From the NCBI GenBank assembly GCA_020851235.1, contig JADZDD010000025.1, positions 344,004 to 408,003 on the forward strand: a DNA stretch of 64,000 nucleotides, in the 5' to 3' direction. A program made the translations under genes and the position numbers. The DNA comes from Burkholderiales bacterium. Lineage in GTDB: Bacteria > Pseudomonadota > Gammaproteobacteria > Burkholderiales > Casimicrobiaceae. The notes beneath the pieces were generated by a model that was given only the letters and a program-made list of their open reading frames with translations, did no database searches and was not told the DNA's origin. The first letter of the stretch is position 1. Every line of letters starts with the position of its first letter. Of the stretch, positions 15,865 to 25,072 are shown piece by piece.

Positions 15865-16439
15865 GATGCGTAGGCCGAAAGCGCTGCCTTCAGGCGTTCC
15901 TTGCCGCGCAGCACGTGGGTCTTGACCGTGCCGACCGGACATCCGAGCACGTAGGCAGCTTCCTCGTGAGTGAGGTCATTATGGTAGCACTGCACGATCG
16001 CCGCCCGCTCGGCGGGAGGCAGTGCGGCGAGTGCACGCTCGACATCGAGCTTGAGCACTGCCGCGCGAGCGTGGTCGCCCTGCGTGGCGTCGCCATCGGT
16101 GATCGCCTCGTCGTCTTCACTGGCCACGTCGTCCACGTGATCGCCCAGGAGTTCCGCCTTGCGCTTGCGCGCGTCGGCGAGCCAGCAGTTGGTCGCGATG
16201 CGATACAGCCATGTCGAGAAGCGCGCTTCCTGGCGGAACGTGGCGAGCTTGCGCCAGGCGAGCACGAACGTTTCCTGCGCGAGATCGTCGGCAAGCGCGT
16301 GATTGCCCGCCGTGAGCTTGCGCAGGCACGCGCGCACGGTCGACTGGTGGCGCCGCACGAGTTCCGCGAAGGCATGCTGATCCTGCGCCACGAGCGCGCG
16401 CGCGATGAGCTGCGCATCGGTGAGCGCGGGACTGGGCAT
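15861..16439 (-). CDS. ECF-type RNA polymerase sigma factor
   Basis: A 192-residue sigma-70 family ECF factor. Region 2 (residues about 22-95) shows HQHAFAELVRRHQ-type sequence, DLAQETFVLAWRKLATFR and FSTWLYRIATNCWLADARKR. Region 4 (about 135-185) shows ALAALPPAERAAIVQCYHNDLTHEEAAYVLGCPVGTVKTHVLRGKERL. It redirects RNA polymerase to envelope-stress-type promoters. It is followed by an overlapping membrane protein gene (likely regulator) and preceded on the same strand, after 77 bases, by the DUF6249-like gene. No target promoter could be assigned. Confidence 0.92.
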   Translation of the reverse strand: MPSPALTDAQLIARALVAQDQHAFAELVRRHQSTVRACLRKLTAGNHALADDLAQETFVLAWRKLATFRQEARFSTWLYRIATNCWLADARKRKAELLGDHVDDVASEDDEAITDGDATQGDHARAAVLKLDVERALAALPPAERAAIVQCYHNDLTHEEAAYVLGCPVGTVKTHVLRGKERLKAALSAYAS

Positions 16440-16516
16440 GGACTAGATGCGGGCCGGCGACACGAAAAGGCACGGACATGGCGTGATCACCCGGCGGCGC
16501 GCGTCATCCGCGGCGA

Positions 16517-17404
16517 TCACTCGGGGTTGCGCTCGGACGTCGTTGCCGGCGTGCGCAGCACGTCGACGGCCTGCGCGGTCTGCCGCTCCTCGAAGTACCA
16601 GAGCGCGACGTAACCCGCGCCGACGAAGAGCAGGACGAGTCCGATCCAGCCGGGGCGACCGTCGTCGATGATGGCGTGCAGCGAAAGGGCGAGGCCCACG
16701 GCGCCCATGACCACGCCCTTGCGCAGATCCGACCACGCCGCACGCTTGGCCAGGACCTGGACCTGCTCGGCCGGGGGCAACGCGCTCGCGGCACGCGCGA
16801 GCGTCGTGTCGGGGCGTCCGCCGGCCAAGGTCTGCAACGCCGCTGCGGGTGGCACGACGCCTTTCTCGGCGAGCTTCAGCATCGTCTCGTTGTGCATGCG
16901 CGTGCGGCGAATCTTGTACCAGATGACGAGCGCGATGATGAGGATGGGCGTGAGGAAGACGATGAAGACGACGCCGGCGACGAACGACGACAGTCCCGGC
17001 ACGTGGTCGTCGAACGTATCGCCGCGGGTGCGGTCGGGGTCACGGTCGGCGACATCGGCTTCCTCGTCGGCGGGAGGCGGCACCGCGGCGCCGCGCGCTT
17101 CCCGCGCGATCTCGCGGCGCGCCTCACGTGCCGCCTCGCGGATCGCGTCGGCGATCTCGCGGGTGGCGGCCCTGGACTCGGTGGACGAGGCGTCCGGGGC
17201 AGGCGCGGCCGGCGGGGTGGGCAACGAGGGCGGCGCCGGGACCGCCGGGGGCGGCGGGATCGCGGGCGATGCGTCGGGCGCCGGTGGCGTTTGCGGTGCG
17301 GCATGCGCCGGGGTCGCGTGCGGCAGCGCGGCGAGGACCACGGCCGCGAGCAGCGCGCCGCACAGGGTGAGGCGGCGGACGGAAGGCGGCAGCGCGTGCG
17401 TCAT
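16517..17404 (-). CDS. DUF6249-like membrane protein
   Basis: A 295-residue protein with a signal peptide (ATG at 17404 with GGAG upstream), a Pro/Ala-rich stretch, a charged helical region rich in EAAREARREIAREAR (possible coiled coil), then a membrane helix (VAGVVFIVFLTPILIIALVIWYKIRRTRMHNETMLKLAEKGVVPP). This membrane-plus-KLAEKGVVPP pattern is the hallmark of the DUF6249 family. Two more hydrophobic segments follow near the C-terminus. The function is unknown. It is upstream of an ECF sigma factor gene on the same strand and may be part of the same signalling unit. Confidence 0.75.
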   Translation of the reverse strand: MTHALPPSVRRLTLCGALLAAVVLAALPHATPAHAAPQTPPAPDASPAIPPPPAVPAPPSLPTPPAAPAPDASSTESRAATREIADAIREAAREARREIAREARGAAVPPPADEEADVADRDPDRTRGDTFDDHVPGLSSFVAGVVFIVFLTPILIIALVIWYKIRRTRMHNETMLKLAEKGVVPPAAALQTLAGGRPDTTLARAASALPPAEQVQVLAKRAAWSDLRKGVVMGAVGLALSLHAIIDDGRPGWIGLVLLFVGAGYVALWYFEERQTAQAVDVLRTPATTSERNPE

Positions 17405-17728
17405 GGGATCTCCATCGATCGGGATGAGCATTGGATGCACGAGCCGCCCCTTCCGGATTCGCGATGCCGTCGTCGCGACGTGACCGGCGCATGCGTCGGT
17501 GCCGTTGGCGCCCGGCTGGACCCCTCCGGATACGGCGCGCCGCAAGGGGAGTCGCGGGGCGTCACCCGCGGGGACGCATGCTACTATCGCCGGCGCGTTC
17601 CGTCATGCGGCGATCCGGGGCGCGGCGCGCGGCCCGCCGAAGTCGCCCTCGCTGGTCGCCGCGATTCTCGTCGGTTCCATCGCCCTTTGCGCCGCTCCAT
17701 CGTCCTGACTTCCGCCCTCGGGGCAGCG
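17405..17728. other. Divergent region between DUF6249-like gene and gspD
   Basis: 324 bases with no supported gene. The gspD frame stays open across it but has no coding character and no signal peptide. A possible -10 (TACTAT, 17582-17587) has no good -35. Confidence 0.4.
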
Positions 17729-20122
17729 TTGGCTGCTGTCGCGTCGTGGGCGCGTCGAAGCGTTGCGTGGAGTGTCGTCGTCGGCTGCGTCGTGCTCGCG
17801 CTGCCGGTCGCGGCGCAGGACGACACGGTGACGCTCAATTTCGTCAACGCCGACATCGAGTCGGTCGTGAAGGCGGTCTCCGAGATCACCGGCCGCAACT
17901 TCATCCTCGACCCCAAGATCAAGGGCACGGTCAACATCATCTCGGCGCGCCCGGTGCCGAAGAGCCTCGTCTATCCGACGCTCCTTTCGGCGCTGCGCCT
18001 GCAGGGCGTGGCTGCGGTCGAGGGCAACGGCGTCACCAAGCTCGTGCTCGAGGTCGATGCGAAGATGCACGGCTCGGACGTCGGGCGGGGTGGCGTCGGC
18101 GGCGGCGATCGTCTCACCACGCAGGTCATCACGCTGCGCCACGAATCCGCGACACAGATGGTCGCCGTGCTGCGCCCGCTCATCACGCCGAACAACACGA
18201 TCGCGGCGTTTCCCGCGACCAACGCGATCGTCATCACCGACTACGCGGAGAACCTGCGCCGGCTCGAAAAGGTCATCGCCTCGCTCGACCAGCCGCCCGC
18301 GGGCGAGCCCATCGTGGTGAGGCTCAGGTACGCGTCGGCGCTCGATCTCGTGCCGCTCGTGCAGCGCCTGCTCGGTGCCGAGGCGAGCACGGGGGCGGGC
18401 GCCGCGCCGGGTGCGCCGGGTGAGGCCGCGCAGCAGCGCGTCACCATCGTGGCCGATCCGCGCAGCAACAGCGTCATGTTGCGCTCGGAGAATTCGGCAC
18501 GCGCGGCGCGCGTGAAGGCGCTGTTCGAGGAACTCGACACACCAGGGCGCCCCGGCGGCAACATGTTCATCGTGTACCTCAAGAACGCCGAGGCGGCCAA
18601 GGTCGCGCAGACGCTGCGTGCGCTCATGAGCGGCGGCGCCGACATCGCGCCGGCACCGACGACGCCGTCGGCGATCGGCAATCAGTTGGGCGCTGCCACG
18701 ACCGGCGGCTCGGGTTCGGGCCTGGGTGGCGCTGCGGCGCCGGCGGCGCCGCCGACCTCGTCGAATCCGTTCGTGGCCGCGGCCGGCGGCGGCGCGCTGT
18801 CCGGGGGACTCACGATCCAGGCCGATACCGCGACCAACGCGCTCGTCATCATGGGCCCCGAGCCGCTGTACAACAATCTGCGCACGATCATCGAGCGACT
18901 CGACGTGCGGCGTGCGCAGGTCTTCGTCGAGGCGCTGATCGTCGAGGTCGCCGCCGACAAGGCGGCCGAGTTCGGCATCCAGTGGCAGTTCCTGCAAGGG
19001 CTCGGTCGCGACGGCGTGCAAGGTTTCGGCGGCACCAACTTCGGCGCGCGCGACAGCGGCAACAACATCATTGCAGGCTCGGTCGACATCACGAGCCTGG
19101 GTCAGGGGCTGAACGCCGGCATCGTCAACGGGACGATCTCGCTGCCGGGGATCGGCACGCTCTACAACCTCGCCTTCCTCGCCCGCGCGCTGGAGCAGAC
19201 GACCGGCGCCAACATCCTGTCCACACCGACGCTGCTCACGCTGGACAACGAGGAGGCGCGCATCATCGTCGGGCAGAACGTCCCCTTCGTGACCGGGCAG
19301 TACGCGACGACCGGATCGGCCTCGACGGTACAGCCGTTCCAGACGATCGAGCGACGCGACATCGGCGTGATGCTGCGCGTGAAGCCGCAGATTACCGAGG
19401 GGGGGACGATTCGCCTCGTCGTCTACCAGGAGGTTTCGCGCGTCGAGTCGTTCTCGACCACGACGGGGCTCGTGCTGTCGAAGCGCGCGCTCGAGTCGTC
19501 GGTGATCGTCGACGACAAGCAGGTGGCGGTGCTGGGCGGCCTCATCCAGGACAGCTTTTCCGACGGCTCGGATCGCGTGCCGGTCCTGGGCGACTTGCCG
19601 GTGCTGGGGTCGCTCTTCCGCTACGACCAGCGCAAGCGGCAGAAGGTGAACCTGCTCATCTTTCTCAAGCCCACCGTGGTGCGTACCGACTGGCAGGGCA
19701 AGGCGATCACCTCCGAGCGCTACGACTACATCATGAACGAGCAGCAGCGGAGCCGCCCGGAGTTCCGCTATTTCTGGCAGGACCAGAGCGTGCCATCGTT
19801 GCCCACCGAAGGTGCGATGCCGGGCACGCGCGCCGGCGAGACGCCGAGCACGGTGTCGCCGTTGCCGCCCGCGGATACGCCACTGCTGCCCGGACCGATA
19901 ACGGCGGGCAAGCCCACGCCGTCACCGACGGCACCGGGGGCGGCGATCCCCGGATTGGCGCCGGTCCAGCCATCGCCGGGTGCTCCGGCACCGGTGCAGG
20001 TCCCTCCGTCGCCGACAACGGGGCCTGTCGTCGCGCCACCCGCTTCGGCGCCGATCCAGGAATCGTCGCCCGCGCCGGCGAGGGGTTCGACCGGTCCCGG
20101 CGGGTGGACACCGGGGCAATAG
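17729..20122 (+). CDS. gspD: Type II secretion system secretin GspD
   Basis: A secretin of about 797 residues. A hydrophobic export segment (VVVGCVVLALPVAAQ) precedes the N0 domain (DTVTLNFVNADIESVVKAVSEITGRNF), N1-N3 domains, a Gly/Ala-rich linker, and the secretin core (QVFVEALIVEVAADKAAEFGIQWQF ... VPVLGDLPVLGSLFR), ending with a Pro-rich tail. It forms the outer membrane pore of the type II system. The start is unsure: no ATG or GTG with a ribosome site precedes the signal, and I use TTG 17729. It is the first gene of gspD-gspE-gspF; pseudopilin and gspC/L/M/N genes are not in the window. Confidence 0.9.
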   Translation: MAAVASWARRSVAWSVVVGCVVLALPVAAQDDTVTLNFVNADIESVVKAVSEITGRNFILDPKIKGTVNIISARPVPKSLVYPTLLSALRLQGVAAVEGNGVTKLVLEVDAKMHGSDVGRGGVGGGDRLTTQVITLRHESATQMVAVLRPLITPNNTIAAFPATNAIVITDYAENLRRLEKVIASLDQPPAGEPIVVRLRYASALDLVPLVQRLLGAEASTGAGAAPGAPGEAAQQRVTIVADPRSNSVMLRSENSARAARVKALFEELDTPGRPGGNMFIVYLKNAEAAKVAQTLRALMSGGADIAPAPTTPSAIGNQLGAATTGGSGSGLGGAAAPAAPPTSSNPFVAAAGGGALSGGLTIQADTATNALVIMGPEPLYNNLRTIIERLDVRRAQVFVEALIVEVAADKAAEFGIQWQFLQGLGRDGVQGFGGTNFGARDSGNNIIAGSVDITSLGQGLNAGIVNGTISLPGIGTLYNLAFLARALEQTTGANILSTPTLLTLDNEEARIIVGQNVPFVTGQYATTGSASTVQPFQTIERRDIGVMLRVKPQITEGGTIRLVVYQEVSRVESFSTTTGLVLSKRALESSVIVDDKQVAVLGGLIQDSFSDGSDRVPVLGDLPVLGSLFRYDQRKRQKVNLLIFLKPTVVRTDWQGKAITSERYDYIMNEQQRSRPEFRYFWQDQSVPSLPTEGAMPGTRAGETPSTVSPLPPADTPLLPGPITAGKPTPSPTAPGAAIPGLAPVQPSPGAPAPVQVPPSPTTGPVVAPPASAPIQESSPAPARGSTGPGGWTPGQ

Positions 20123-20144
20123 CGCGCCCCGCGCGGTCCCGCCC

Positions 20145-21659
20145 ATGAGCGCAAGGTCGGACGCCACCGCCACCACGGCGCTCGTCGCGCAGATTCCCTA
20201 CGCCTTCGCCCGCCTGCACGGCGTGCTCGTCGCGGGTCTCGACGGCGACGCCGTCGTCGTGCTGCTGCGTCCCGATGCCACCGCCGAGGGACTCGCCGAG
20301 ATCAGGCGCGTGTTGCAGCGCGACCTCGTCACGCGCGCGATCGACGCCGAGACGTTTGCCCAGGAGCTTGCGCATCGCTACAACCAGGGCGCGCCGGCGA
20401 GCGCGGCGCAGGTGGCGAGCGACCTCGCGCGCGAAGGCGACCTCGCGCGTCTCATGCAGGAGCTGCCGGTCACCGAGGACCTGCTCGACGACAGCGCGCA
20501 GGCGCCGGTCATCCGGATGATCAATGCGCTCCTCCTGCAGGCGCTGCGCGAACGGGCGTCGGACCTGCATTTCGAGCCCTACGAGACGCGATCGGTCGTG
20601 CGCTTTCGCATCGACGGCGTCCTGCGCGATGCGCTCGAGCCGCCGCGGGCGTTGCACGCGGCACTCGTGTCGCGCCTGAAGATCATGGCGAGCCTCGACA
20701 TCGCCGAGCGCCGGCTGCCGCAGGATGGTCGCATCTCGCTCAAGCTGGGTGACAAGCAGGTCGACGTGCGCGTATCGACGTTGCCGACCGGACCGGGCGA
20801 GCGCGTCGTGCTGCGCCTGCTCGACAAGGAAGCCGCACGGCTCGACCTCGCCGCACTCGGGATGAGCGACGCGACGCGCGACGGCGTCGATCGCCTCATC
20901 CGCGAGCCGCACGGCATCGTGCTCGTCACGGGTCCGACCGGATCGGGCAAGACGACGACGCTGTACGCCGCGCTGTCGCGGCTGCCGCGCGGTGCGGTCA
21001 ATACGATGACCGTCGAGGATCCGATCGAGTACGCGCTCGACGGCGTCGCGCAGACGCAAGTCAATCCGCGCATCGAACTCGACTTCGCGCGCGCGCTGCG
21101 CGCGATCCTGCGCCAGGATCCCGATGTCATCATGATTGGCGAGATCCGCGACCTCGAGACGGCGCAGATCGCGGTGCAGGCCTCGCTCACCGGCCACCTC
21201 GTGCTTGCCACGCTGCACACCAACGATGCGGCGAGCGCCGTGACGCGCCTCGCGGACATGGGGGTCGAGCCCTACCTCCTCGCGTCGAGCCTGCAGGGCG
21301 TGCTCGCGCAGCGCCTGGTGCGCACGCTGTGCCCCGCGTGCCGGATCCAGGCGGCGCCCACGCCGGGCGAGGTCCGGCTCGTCACCGCACTCGGCCTTCC
21401 GGCGACGACGCAGGTGGCGAGCGCGTCCGGGTGCGAGCGGTGCAATCACAGTGGATTTCGCGGCCGCACGGGCGTCTACGAACTCCTCGTCGTCGACGAC
21501 GCCGTGCGACGCGCCATCCACGATGGTGCCGACGAGGCGGCGATTCGTCTCGCCGCGGAGCGCGCCGGCATGCAGGGACTTCACCGCGACGGCGCGCGCT
21601 GGATCGCGAGCGGGGCCACCTCGCTCGCCGAGCTCTTGCGCGTGACGCGCGCGCACTGA
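20145..21659 (+). CDS. gspE: Type II secretion ATPase GspE
   Basis: A 504-residue GspE/PilB family hexameric ATPase. The N1E-like domain (residues 1-130) is followed by the catalytic domain: Walker A GPTGSGKTTT at about 263-272, the Asp box, Walker B DPDVIMIGEIRDLET and the His box LATLHTNDAASAVTRL. A four-cysteine zinc site (CPAC at 396-399 and CERC at 430-433) is typical of GspE. It powers pseudopilus assembly from the cytoplasmic face of the inner membrane. The ATG is 22 bases after gspD. Confidence 0.95.
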   Translation: MSARSDATATTALVAQIPYAFARLHGVLVAGLDGDAVVVLLRPDATAEGLAEIRRVLQRDLVTRAIDAETFAQELAHRYNQGAPASAAQVASDLAREGDLARLMQELPVTEDLLDDSAQAPVIRMINALLLQALRERASDLHFEPYETRSVVRFRIDGVLRDALEPPRALHAALVSRLKIMASLDIAERRLPQDGRISLKLGDKQVDVRVSTLPTGPGERVVLRLLDKEAARLDLAALGMSDATRDGVDRLIREPHGIVLVTGPTGSGKTTTLYAALSRLPRGAVNTMTVEDPIEYALDGVAQTQVNPRIELDFARALRAILRQDPDVIMIGEIRDLETAQIAVQASLTGHLVLATLHTNDAASAVTRLADMGVEPYLLASSLQGVLAQRLVRTLCPACRIQAAPTPGEVRLVTALGLPATTQVASASGCERCNHSGFRGRTGVYELLVVDDAVRRAIHDGADEAAIRLAAERAGMQGLHRDGARWIASGATSLAELLRVTRAH

Positions 21660-21672
21660 TCGGGCGCGCGGC

Positions 21673-22872
21673 GTGGGCGGCTTTCGCTGGGAGGCGGTCG
21701 ACGCGGCGGGCCGCCTGCGCGAGGGGGTGCTGGAGGCCGACAGCGCGCGCACCGTGCGCGACCGGCTGCGCGCCGACGGCCTCACGCCGACCGCAGTCGA
21801 CGTCGCCGCGACGCCAGGCGACACGGCGACGTTCGTACGCCTGCCGGCGCCGCTCCTGGCGTTGACCACGCGCCAGCTCGCGACGCTCGTGGCATCCGGA
21901 CTGCCGGTCGACCAGGCGCTCGCCGCGGTGGCCGAGCAGGCCGACGATGCGCGCGCCGCACGCATCGCGACGCGCCTGCGCACGCACGTGGCATCCGGCG
22001 AGGCGCTTACCGCGGCGCTCGCGCGCTATCCCCGCACGTTCTCGCCGCTGTACCGCGGCCTCGTCGGCGCCGGCGCCGAGACCGGGCGCCTGCCCGACGT
22101 GCTGGCGCGGCTGGCCGACTATCTCGAAGCGCGCGAGGCGATGCGCCAGAAGGTGGTGCTCGCGCTCATCTATCCGGCGGTGGTCACGGTGATCGCGTTC
22201 GCCGTGATCGCCGTGCTCCTCGTCTACGTCGTACCGCAGGTCGTCGCGGTCTACCAGCAGAGCCGGCAGACGTTGCCGTGGCTGACGCAGGCGCTGATCG
22301 CCACCAGCGCATTCTTCCGCGCGACGGGGGGATTGTGGGTCGCGGCGATCGTCGTCGGACTCGTCGGTTTCGCCCTCGCGCTGCGGCATGCGCCGCTGCG
22401 GGCGCGCTGGCACGCCTTGCTGCTGCGCCTGCCCGTCGCCGGGCGCCTCCTGCGCAGCCTCGACACGGCGCGTTTCGCGAGCACGCTCGCGATCCTCACC
22501 GGCAGCGGCACGCCCCTCTTGCGCGCGCTCGATGCGGCAGCCGAGGTCGTCCGGCACCTGCCGTTACGCGCCGCCGCGGGCCGCGCCGCGGTCCTGGTGC
22601 GCGAGGGGGTTGCGCTGTCGCGTGCGCTGCGCGAGCAGGCGGTATTTCCGCCGGTGCTCGTGCATCTCGTCGCCAACGGCGAGCACAGCGGACGCCTCGC
22701 CGCGATGCTCGAGCGCGCGGCTGCCCTGCTGGAGAGCGACGCCGAGCGGCGCCTCGCGTGGCTCGCTGCACTGCTACAACCTGCGCTCATCGTCATCATG
22801 GGCGCGATCGTGCTCGTCCTCGTGCTGGCGGTGATGCTGCCCATCGTCTCGATGAACCAGCTCATCCGCTGA
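21673..22872 (+). CDS. gspF: Type II secretion inner membrane protein GspF
   Basis: A 399-residue GspF/PilC family platform protein. Two repeated cytoplasmic T2SSF domains (LTTRQLATLVASGLPVDQALAAVAEQ, about residues 58-83, and FASTLAILTGSGTPLLRALDAAAEVV, about 270-295) are each followed by membrane segments; the last helix is ALIVIMGAIVLVLVLAVMLPIVSMNQLI. It interacts with GspE. The GTG start lies 14 bases after gspE. The 3' end overlaps the end of the convergent glycosyltransferase gene by 11 bases, so the gsp unit ends here with only D, E and F. Confidence 0.94.
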   Translation: MGGFRWEAVDAAGRLREGVLEADSARTVRDRLRADGLTPTAVDVAATPGDTATFVRLPAPLLALTTRQLATLVASGLPVDQALAAVAEQADDARAARIATRLRTHVASGEALTAALARYPRTFSPLYRGLVGAGAETGRLPDVLARLADYLEAREAMRQKVVLALIYPAVVTVIAFAVIAVLLVYVVPQVVAVYQQSRQTLPWLTQALIATSAFFRATGGLWVAAIVVGLVGFALALRHAPLRARWHALLLRLPVAGRLLRSLDTARFASTLAILTGSGTPLLRALDAAAEVVRHLPLRAAAGRAAVLVREGVALSRALREQAVFPPVLVHLVANGEHSGRLAAMLERAAALLESDAERRLAWLAALLQPALIVIMGAIVLVLVLAVMLPIVSMNQLIR

Positions 22873-24577
22873 GGCGACGCGCGACGACGATGCGCCGCCG
22901 ATCCTGGGCGAGCGGACGCATCGGCAATCCGGCCGCGGCGAGCTCCGCATAGGTCGGCAGCGTCATGATCGCAAACGCACGATCCTGCCGGCTCCACGTC
23001 GCCTCGAAGTCCGCGACGCTGGCGATGTAGCGGTCGGGGGCGCGCTCGAGGCCCCAGGCGAGTTCGCCGCGCTCCTTGACGAGAATGACGGTCCGCCCGA
23101 GATAGAAGGGTACCGACTGGTCGAACAGATCGACGCTGTAGAAGGGAACGCCCGGTTCGAACGGTCGTCGTGCTTCGCCGCCGGAGATCGTCTCGATCAG
23201 GCGCTCGGCGGAAAAATAGGCATCGATGCGCGCGGCGGTGACCATGGCGAGTTGGCAGCCGAGCATCCCGCCGACGACCACCGTCATCAGCGCAGCGACC
23301 GGACGTCGGCGGCCGATCGCGCGCGCGAGCACGGCGGTGATGACCAGGACGAGCCCTCCCGCGACGATCCAGTGCGCCGAGGCGAGGTAGGCCTCGCGCA
23401 GCGTGTCGACCTTGAGCGCGCGCGCGGCGGGGTAGGCGAGCGCCATCATGACGAGCGCGCACGGCACGAGCGTGCGCGTCGTGAGGCGCAGGCTGCGCCG
23501 CCAGGCTCGCGCCAGACGCGGCGCCGCGCCGAGCGCGACGCCGGGCAGCGCGGGCAGGATGTACGCCGGCAGCTTCGAGGAGGAGAGGCTGAAGAACAGC
23601 AATATCGCACCGGCCCAGCACCAGGCAAAGACGGCGGGATCGAAGCGCGGGGCGGGTCGGGCCGGTCCCACCTGCCGCCCGAACCCGGCGACGATCGCGG
23701 GCAGCCATGGCATGAGGAAGGCAGCACCGATCGGAAGGAAGTACCACCACGCGCCGGTGCGCTGGTGCGAAGGCTGCAGGAAGCGCTCCCAGTGTTCGAC
23801 CACGAAGAAGAAGTGCAGGAAGCCGGGATGGCGCCGCTCGACCGCGACGAGCCACGGGACGATCACCACGGACATGAGCACGATGCCGATGCCGACGTGC
23901 AGGCGCCGCGCCAGGGTGGCGTCACGGCGTGCCACGGCGTACGTCACCACGGCGACGCCGGGCAGCACGATGGCGATGGCCCCCTTGGTGAGGAAGGCGA
24001 GTGCGCACAGGAGCCATGCCGCGGCCATCCAGACCCGGGTTTGCTGCGGCGTTGCGCCATCGTGCTGCGCCAGGAGGAACGCGCACAGCGCACCGGTGAG
24101 GAGCGCCGTGAGCATCACGTCGAGCGTCACGAACTGGCTTGCGCCGAAATAACCGGCGCTCGACGCCAGCACCGCGGCCGCAAGCCAGCCCACGCGTCGT
24201 GAATAGAGCTTGCGCGCTGTCGCCAGCACGGCGAGGAGCGCGACGAAGCCGGCGAGCGCCGGGGCGAGACGCGCCGTCCACTCGTCCTCGCCAAAGGCAC
24301 GAAACACCAGCGCCGTGGCCCAATACTGGAGCGGTGGTTTCTCGAAGTACACGATGCCGTTGAGCGTGGGGGTGACCCAGTCGCCGCTTGCGACCATCTC
24401 GCGCGGGATCTCGGCGTAGCGGCCCTCGTCGGGAAAGTACAGGCCGCGCAATTCGAGGAAGCCGAACCACAGCACGAGCACGGCGACGGTGAAGACGAAC
24501 ACGCGCCACGATCGCCGCAGCGCGGGCACCGAAGCCGTGGCGGTCGGCGCGGAAAGCGCCGGTACCGAAGTGAGCAT
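22862..24577 (-). CDS. ArnT-like membrane glycosyltransferase (GT83/GT39 type)
   Basis: A 571-residue polytopic GT-C protein with about 11-13 membrane segments. The conserved first periplasmic loop ELRGLYFPDEGRYAEIPREMVASGDWVTPTLNGIVYFEKPPLQYW carries the DE-type catalytic motif of ArnT/PMT enzymes, which transfer a sugar from undecaprenyl phosphate (L-Ara4N onto lipid A in ArnT). A soluble C-terminal domain (from about residue 430) matches the ArnT layout. The donor and acceptor here are not known, and no arn genes are adjacent. The ATG at 24577 has no good ribosome site. It converges with gspF. Confidence 0.85.
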   Translation of the reverse strand: MLTSVPALSAPTATASVPALRRSWRVFVFTVAVLVLWFGFLELRGLYFPDEGRYAEIPREMVASGDWVTPTLNGIVYFEKPPLQYWATALVFRAFGEDEWTARLAPALAGFVALLAVLATARKLYSRRVGWLAAAVLASSAGYFGASQFVTLDVMLTALLTGALCAFLLAQHDGATPQQTRVWMAAAWLLCALAFLTKGAIAIVLPGVAVVTYAVARRDATLARRLHVGIGIVLMSVVIVPWLVAVERRHPGFLHFFFVVEHWERFLQPSHQRTGAWWYFLPIGAAFLMPWLPAIVAGFGRQVGPARPAPRFDPAVFAWCWAGAILLFFSLSSSKLPAYILPALPGVALGAAPRLARAWRRSLRLTTRTLVPCALVMMALAYPAARALKVDTLREAYLASAHWIVAGGLVLVITAVLARAIGRRRPVAALMTVVVGGMLGCQLAMVTAARIDAYFSAERLIETISGGEARRPFEPGVPFYSVDLFDQSVPFYLGRTVILVKERGELAWGLERAPDRYIASVADFEATWSRQDRAFAIMTLPTYAELAAAGLPMRPLAQDRRRIVVARRLSG

Positions 24578-24612
24578 GGGAGAGTGGAAGGGGAGGCAGG
24601 CCCGCGGGCGAA

Positions 24613-25047
24613 TCACCGGCGCAGCGCAAGAACCACGACGCCGGCGGCGACGAGCGCGATGCCCGCCCATTCGCGCGCACCGGGTCGCTCGCCCAGGAAG
24701 GCGAAGGCGAAGAGCGCGACGAGGATCACGCTCGCCTTGTCCACCGGTGCGACCTGCGAGGCGTCGCCGACCTTGAGCGCGCGAAAATAGCACACCCACG
24801 ACGCCCCGGTTGCCAACGCCGAGAGCGTGAGGAACAGCCACGACCGGCGCGGGATCGCGGCCGGATCGGTCCACTTGCCGGTGGCGAGCACGAAGACGAG
24901 CAGCAGCACCGTGATGATCACGGTGCGAAACAGCGTCGCGTAGTCGGAGTCGATCCCCTCGAGGCCGATCTTGGCGAAGATCGCGGTGAGGGCCGCGAAT
25001 ACCGCCGACAGGAGCGCCCAGACGAGCCAGGCGGGATACGTCGTCAC
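24613..25047 (-). CDS. Half-size EamA-family membrane protein
   Basis: A 144-residue protein equal to a single EamA domain: about five membrane helices, starting WLVWALLSAVFAALTAIFAKIGLEGIDSDYATLFRTVI and ending VAPVDKASVILVALFAFAFLGERPGAREWAGIALVAAGVVVLALRR. Full DMT exporters carry two such domains, so this member probably works as a dimer. Substrate unknown. The GTG start at 25047 is 25 bases after the queG stop, so it is likely cotranscribed with queG. Confidence 0.85.
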   Translation of the reverse strand: MTTYPAWLVWALLSAVFAALTAIFAKIGLEGIDSDYATLFRTVIITVLLLVFVLATGKWTDPAAIPRRSWLFLTLSALATGASWVCYFRALKVGDASQVAPVDKASVILVALFAFAFLGERPGAREWAGIALVAAGVVVLALRR

Positions 25048-25072
25048 CGGAGACCCCGGTGCGGCTCGCGCA

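Noticed and set aside
16676..17728. Upstream extension of gspD
   Set aside because: The frame is open but crosses the divergent DUF6249-like gene, lacks a plausible start and would put the export signal 350 residues inside the protein.
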